Assembly (NCBI GenBank): GCA_019419895.1
Contig: JAHZIE010000085.1
Coordinates: forward strand, 552 to 9,542
Origin: Clostridiales bacterium
GTDB taxonomy: Bacteria; Bacillota; Clostridia; Oscillospirales; Acutalibacteraceae
Reading direction: 5' to 3'
Length of the DNA: 8,991 nucleotides
Shown here: in pieces, positions 6,513-8,991 of the stretch
Numbering within the stretch: the first letter of the stretch is position 1
Layout: each line of letters begins with the position of its first letter
The notes under the pieces: model-generated
Seen by the model: only the letters and a program-made list of their open reading frames with translations
Databases searched by the model: none
Told to the model about the DNA's origin: nothing
Made by a program: the position numbers and the translations under genes

Positions 6513-7886
6513 GTGCGCCGGTTAACTGTATCACAGAATGAAATAACGGAAGGTTCCATTTTACGTTCCCTTCTGGCGTTTTTCTTTCCTATTCTGCTGG
6601 GTACTTTTTTTCAGCAGCTGTATAATACGGCCGATGCCGTTATTGTGGGAAACTATGTGGGAAAACAGGCCTTGGCGGCGGTAGGGGGGACTACAAGCAA
6701 CCTGATAGGTTTTTTGGTGAACTTATTCGTAGGTTTATCCTCTGGTACAACAGTGGTGGTCGCCCAGTATTATGGGGCAAGAAAGTATGAAGATGTCAGC
6801 CGGAGCGTTCATACAGCTATAGCCCTTTCTATTGCGGCCGCGGTAATTATTACGGTTCTTGGAATTGCCGTTTCCTATCCAGCTTTGAAAGCGATGGGAA
6901 CCCCTGACGATGTCATGGACTACGCCCTTACTTATCTGCGGATCTATTTTCTGGGGAGCATCGCTTCTTTTCTTTATAATATGGGTTCGGGTATTCTCAG
7001 GGCTATGGGGGATAGCAAAAGGCCCCTTTATTTTCTCATTGTGGCCTGCTTGACCAATATTGTCCTCGATTTTGTTTTTGTGGTCTGGTTCCGCTGGGGT
7101 GTGACTGGAGTCGCGGTTGGAACCGTACTTTCCCAGGTTTTGAGTGCGGTTCTGATTCTCCAAGCACTGATAAAAAATGATATCTGCCCATTCTCTTTTC
7201 GCAGGATGCGTTTTTATGGCGATGTTCTCAAGAGTATCATTCGGATCGGGTTGCCGGCGGGGATTCAGTCAGATATGTATGCGATATCCAATATTATGAT
7301 CCAAGCTTCCATCAATTCCTTTGGGACGAATACTGTAGCGGCTTGGGCTGCCTTTGGAAAGATGGACTCCTTTTATTGGATGGTTTCCAGCGCCTTTGGT
7401 ATCGCGATTACCACCTTTGTGGGACAGAATTTTGGAGCGCAGAAATACGAGCGTGTCCATAAGGGAACTAAGCTCTGTCTTGCGTTGGCGTTTGGCGCTG
7501 CCTTTTTCTTCAGTATTGTCTTTTGCTTGCTGCGCTTTCCGCTTCTCAGTCTGTTTACGAATGACGGGGATGTCCTTCAAATTGGAGCGGGGGTTGTTTT
7601 GCAGATGGTTCCCTTCTACTTTCTCTTTGTTTGTATTGAGATTCTATCGGGCTCCATCAGAGGGACGGGAGATTCTCTGATTCCGATGCTGCTCACCTGC
7701 GGAGGGGTCTGTGTACTGAGAGTGGTATGGATTTTTGCTGTATTCCCTCTTCATCGTACCCTGGGCAATATTGTTCTCAGCTATCCGGTCACCTGGGTGA
7801 TCACATCCGTGCTTTTTGTCATTTATTATCTCAAGGGCGGGTGGATGAAGAGGAGGAGAGGGGAAACAGAACATTCTGTCTCGTAG
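6513..7886 (+). CDS. MATE-family multidrug/Na+ (or H+) antiporter
   Basis: With the GTG start this is a 457-residue polytopic membrane protein of the usual MATE length (about 12 helices in two homologous halves). It would export cationic drugs, dyes or metabolites in exchange for Na+ or H+. The N-terminal half opens with TEGSILRSLLAFFFPILLGT and QQLYNTADAVIVGNYVG (Asp41 in the first helix), followed by ALAAVGGTTSNLIGFLVNLFVGLS and GTTVVVAQYYGA, typical MatE (PF01554) motifs. The second half begins near IRIGLPAGIQSDMYAIS (about 244) and repeats the pattern with NTVAAWAAFGKMDSF and TTFVGQNFGAQ. The C-terminal tail is basic (KRRRGE). Substrate cannot be read from sequence. The gene is monocistronic: its own consensus promoter lies upstream and a long hairpin follows before a convergent gene. 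Confidence 0.92.
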   Translation: MRRLTVSQNEITEGSILRSLLAFFFPILLGTFFQQLYNTADAVIVGNYVGKQALAAVGGTTSNLIGFLVNLFVGLSSGTTVVVAQYYGARKYEDVSRSVHTAIALSIAAAVIITVLGIAVSYPALKAMGTPDDVMDYALTYLRIYFLGSIASFLYNMGSGILRAMGDSKRPLYFLIVACLTNIVLDFVFVVWFRWGVTGVAVGTVLSQVLSAVLILQALIKNDICPFSFRRMRFYGDVLKSIIRIGLPAGIQSDMYAISNIMIQASINSFGTNTVAAWAAFGKMDSFYWMVSSAFGIAITTFVGQNFGAQKYERVHKGTKLCLALAFGAAFFFSIVFCLLRFPLLSLFTNDGDVLQIGAGVVLQMVPFYFLFVCIEILSGSIRGTGDSLIPMLLTCGGVCVLRVVWIFAVFPLHRTLGNIVLSYPVTWVITSVLFVIYYLKGGWMKRRRGETEHSVS

Positions 7887-8059
7887 GAGCCGATAACTAT
7901 CGAGTTAAGACTTTTTCTCGAAAGGAATTGCGCGTCTATCCTTTGTTTGAGCGTTAGGTGAATAAACCAGCCGACGGTTAAACGGTTACAATGGGCCTGT
8001 TGTTCCATAAGTCCCTTTTTGCCAGGACAGTCAGTCAAAAAAGGAATAAATATAAAGCT

Positions 8060-8102
8060 AACTCCCTGTCAAGAGGCAAAAGGACCTCCTTGACAGGGAG
8101 TT
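8060..8102. terminator. Long hairpin, probable bidirectional terminator between convergent genes
   Basis: AACTCCCTGTCAAG (8060-8073) and CTTGACAGGGAGTT (8089-8102) form a perfect 14-bp stem, which AGG (8074-8076) and CCT (8085-8087) can extend with one bulged base around a loop of about 8 nt. It is flanked by TTCTTATCTT on the plus side and a T-rich run on the minus side. Its place between the MATE gene and the oppositely oriented TIM-barrel gene suggests it ends both transcripts. The T-runs are interrupted, so strength is uncertain. Confidence 0.75.
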
Positions 8103-8130
8103 CTTATCTTAATACAGAACGTTCTATTGA

Positions 8131-8961
8131 TTATAAGCGTTTCCCTTTTCCGGTAATGGATTTTATATTCTTATGGATTGATTTAATTTCACTTAGGGAG
8201 TGGCTGGGAGCCTCAAAATCAGCTTTATGATATCCAGCAAGAGAAACCTCAAACAGGAGCGGTCCTTGGTAGTCAGCTTCTTCAAGTAGGGTTACCAGCT
8301 GTCTCCAGTCGATGAATCCGTCCCCAGGCATCACATGACGTTCATTGATAAAATCATAATCAGAAATATGAAGAGAAATCAATCTATCGGCGCAGGGTTT
8401 TAAAAATTCCGCGTGATTCTCTTCCAGAAGATGATTGGTATCGAAACAAAAGCGCAGCCTTTTGTCCTGTGTCAATAGATATAGCATCTCGTGGGAATTT
8501 CTTGTCAGACATGTGCGGGGAAGATTTTCCACAGCTAATAGGATGCCAAGCTCCTGCGCTTTATCTGCCAATATTTTGAGAGAAGAAGAGGCGTTACTCA
8601 GGCGTTCCTGACGTTCATTCTCAGAAATAGGTTCGGAACTTGGATGGACAACAACGACCTCAGCTCCCACAGCAGCCGCTTTTTCCATGTAAAAAAGATC
8701 TGTATTCAAGGCAGCGCGCCTTTTTTGAGAGGAAGGGTGGGAAATATCGATTTCACGGCTGAAGGGAAGATGCAGGGACCAGATGTGAACGCCTGTACGC
8801 TTCGCCTCCTTTTCGATAGCGGGAAAATCAAGGGTGGGAAAGTCTTTACAGCTGGGGGATATTTCAATAGCTTCAATTCCACACGCTTGATAGTTGTCAA
8901 AATCCTCTGGTTGAAAGCAACTCACTGATAACGCGGTTTTCCATGTCCGATAATCCGTCAT
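8131..8961 (-). CDS. Sugar-phosphate isomerase/epimerase-like TIM-barrel protein
   Basis: This 276-residue protein fits the xylose isomerase-like TIM-barrel family (AP endonuclease 2, PF01261), metal-dependent enzymes that isomerise or epimerise sugars and related polyols. Successive barrel strands carry the expected residues: IEAIEISP (Glu33), IWSLHLPF (His64), VVVVHPSSEP (His106), LLAVENLP (Glu145), RFCFDTNHLL (Asp174, His177), LISLHISDYD (His198, Asp201) and ERHVMPGDGFIDW (His209), ending with PLLFEVS (Glu238). The set Glu145, Asp174, His198/His209 and Glu238 matches the usual metal-site pattern. An AGGGGAGG site lies 7 nt upstream of the ATG; the promoter is at or beyond the right edge. 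No sugar transporter or kinase is adjacent in the window, so the substrate is unknown. Endonuclease IV is less likely because this shows the epimerase-type 'PGDGxIDW' segment and lacks a visible third-metal histidine set. Confidence 0.85.
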   Translation of the reverse strand: MTDYRTWKTALSVSCFQPEDFDNYQACGIEAIEISPSCKDFPTLDFPAIEKEAKRTGVHIWSLHLPFSREIDISHPSSQKRRAALNTDLFYMEKAAAVGAEVVVVHPSSEPISENERQERLSNASSSLKILADKAQELGILLAVENLPRTCLTRNSHEMLYLLTQDKRLRFCFDTNHLLEENHAEFLKPCADRLISLHISDYDFINERHVMPGDGFIDWRQLVTLLEEADYQGPLLFEVSLAGYHKADFEAPSHSLSEIKSIHKNIKSITGKGKRL

Positions 8962-8991
8962 ACGGATTCCTCCCCTCAGTTATTTGAATAA

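Noticed and set aside
7993..8020. Weak hairpin GGGCCT...AGTCCC followed by TTTTT after the MATE gene
   Set aside because: The six-base stem has a mismatch; the 14-bp hairpin at 8060-8102 is a far better terminator.
7826..8038. Minus-strand frame of 70 codons overlapping the end of the MATE gene
   Set aside because: It lies largely antisense to the transporter and its downstream spacer, has no clear binding site and resembles no family. I see no other gene in 7887-8130.

Overview
The window looks like chromosomal DNA from a Clostridia-type Firmicute, probably a gut anaerobe of the Lachnospiraceae or Oscillospiraceae kind. The evidence is moderate GC, strong AGGAGG-type ribosome binding sites, a TTGACA-N17-TATAAT promoter, and a gene set typical of that class: a CmpB-like membrane protein, an 'SPSxQ' amidase, a DUF4358 lipoprotein-like protein, a comEC-holA pair and RNase M5 with a DUF4093 tail. 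The genus is not determined. I see no mobile element, CRISPR array, tRNA or rRNA.

Left part (1-1866). Two minus-strand genes lie at the left edge: a peptidoglycan amidase (440-1042) followed by a CmpB-family membrane protein (360 to beyond base 1), probably co-transcribed. A divergent region of about 200 bases, carrying a perfect 11-bp palindrome and AT-rich -10 elements facing both ways, separates them from a plus-strand DUF4358 secreted or lipoprotein-like gene (1243-1800). That gene has a terminator-like hairpin directly after its stop.

Middle (1867-6343). About 490 bases hold no confident gene. One frame there stays open from 1824 to 2237 except for a single in-frame TAA, which could be a decayed or chance reading frame. 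Next comes a tight plus-strand cluster: comEC (DNA-uptake channel, with a degenerate C-terminal metallo-beta-lactamase-like domain), holA (DNA polymerase III delta) and rnmV (RNase M5, 5S rRNA maturation). Gaps are 37 and 13 bases, so this is probably one operon mixing DNA transport, replication and rRNA processing.

Right part (6344-8991). A MATE-family efflux transporter is driven by a textbook sigma-A promoter and probably starts at a GTG rather than at the upstream ATG. It converges on a minus-strand sugar-phosphate isomerase/epimerase-like TIM-barrel gene (8131-8961). A long hairpin at 8060-8102 lies between them and probably terminates transcription from both sides.

Most of the window is ordinary chromosomal content. 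The points most worth a second look are the metal-site-less ComEC C-terminal domain, the divergent palindrome, the open frame with one stop ahead of comEC, and the MATE promoter/start arrangement. I found no convincing evidence for an undescribed multi-gene system.
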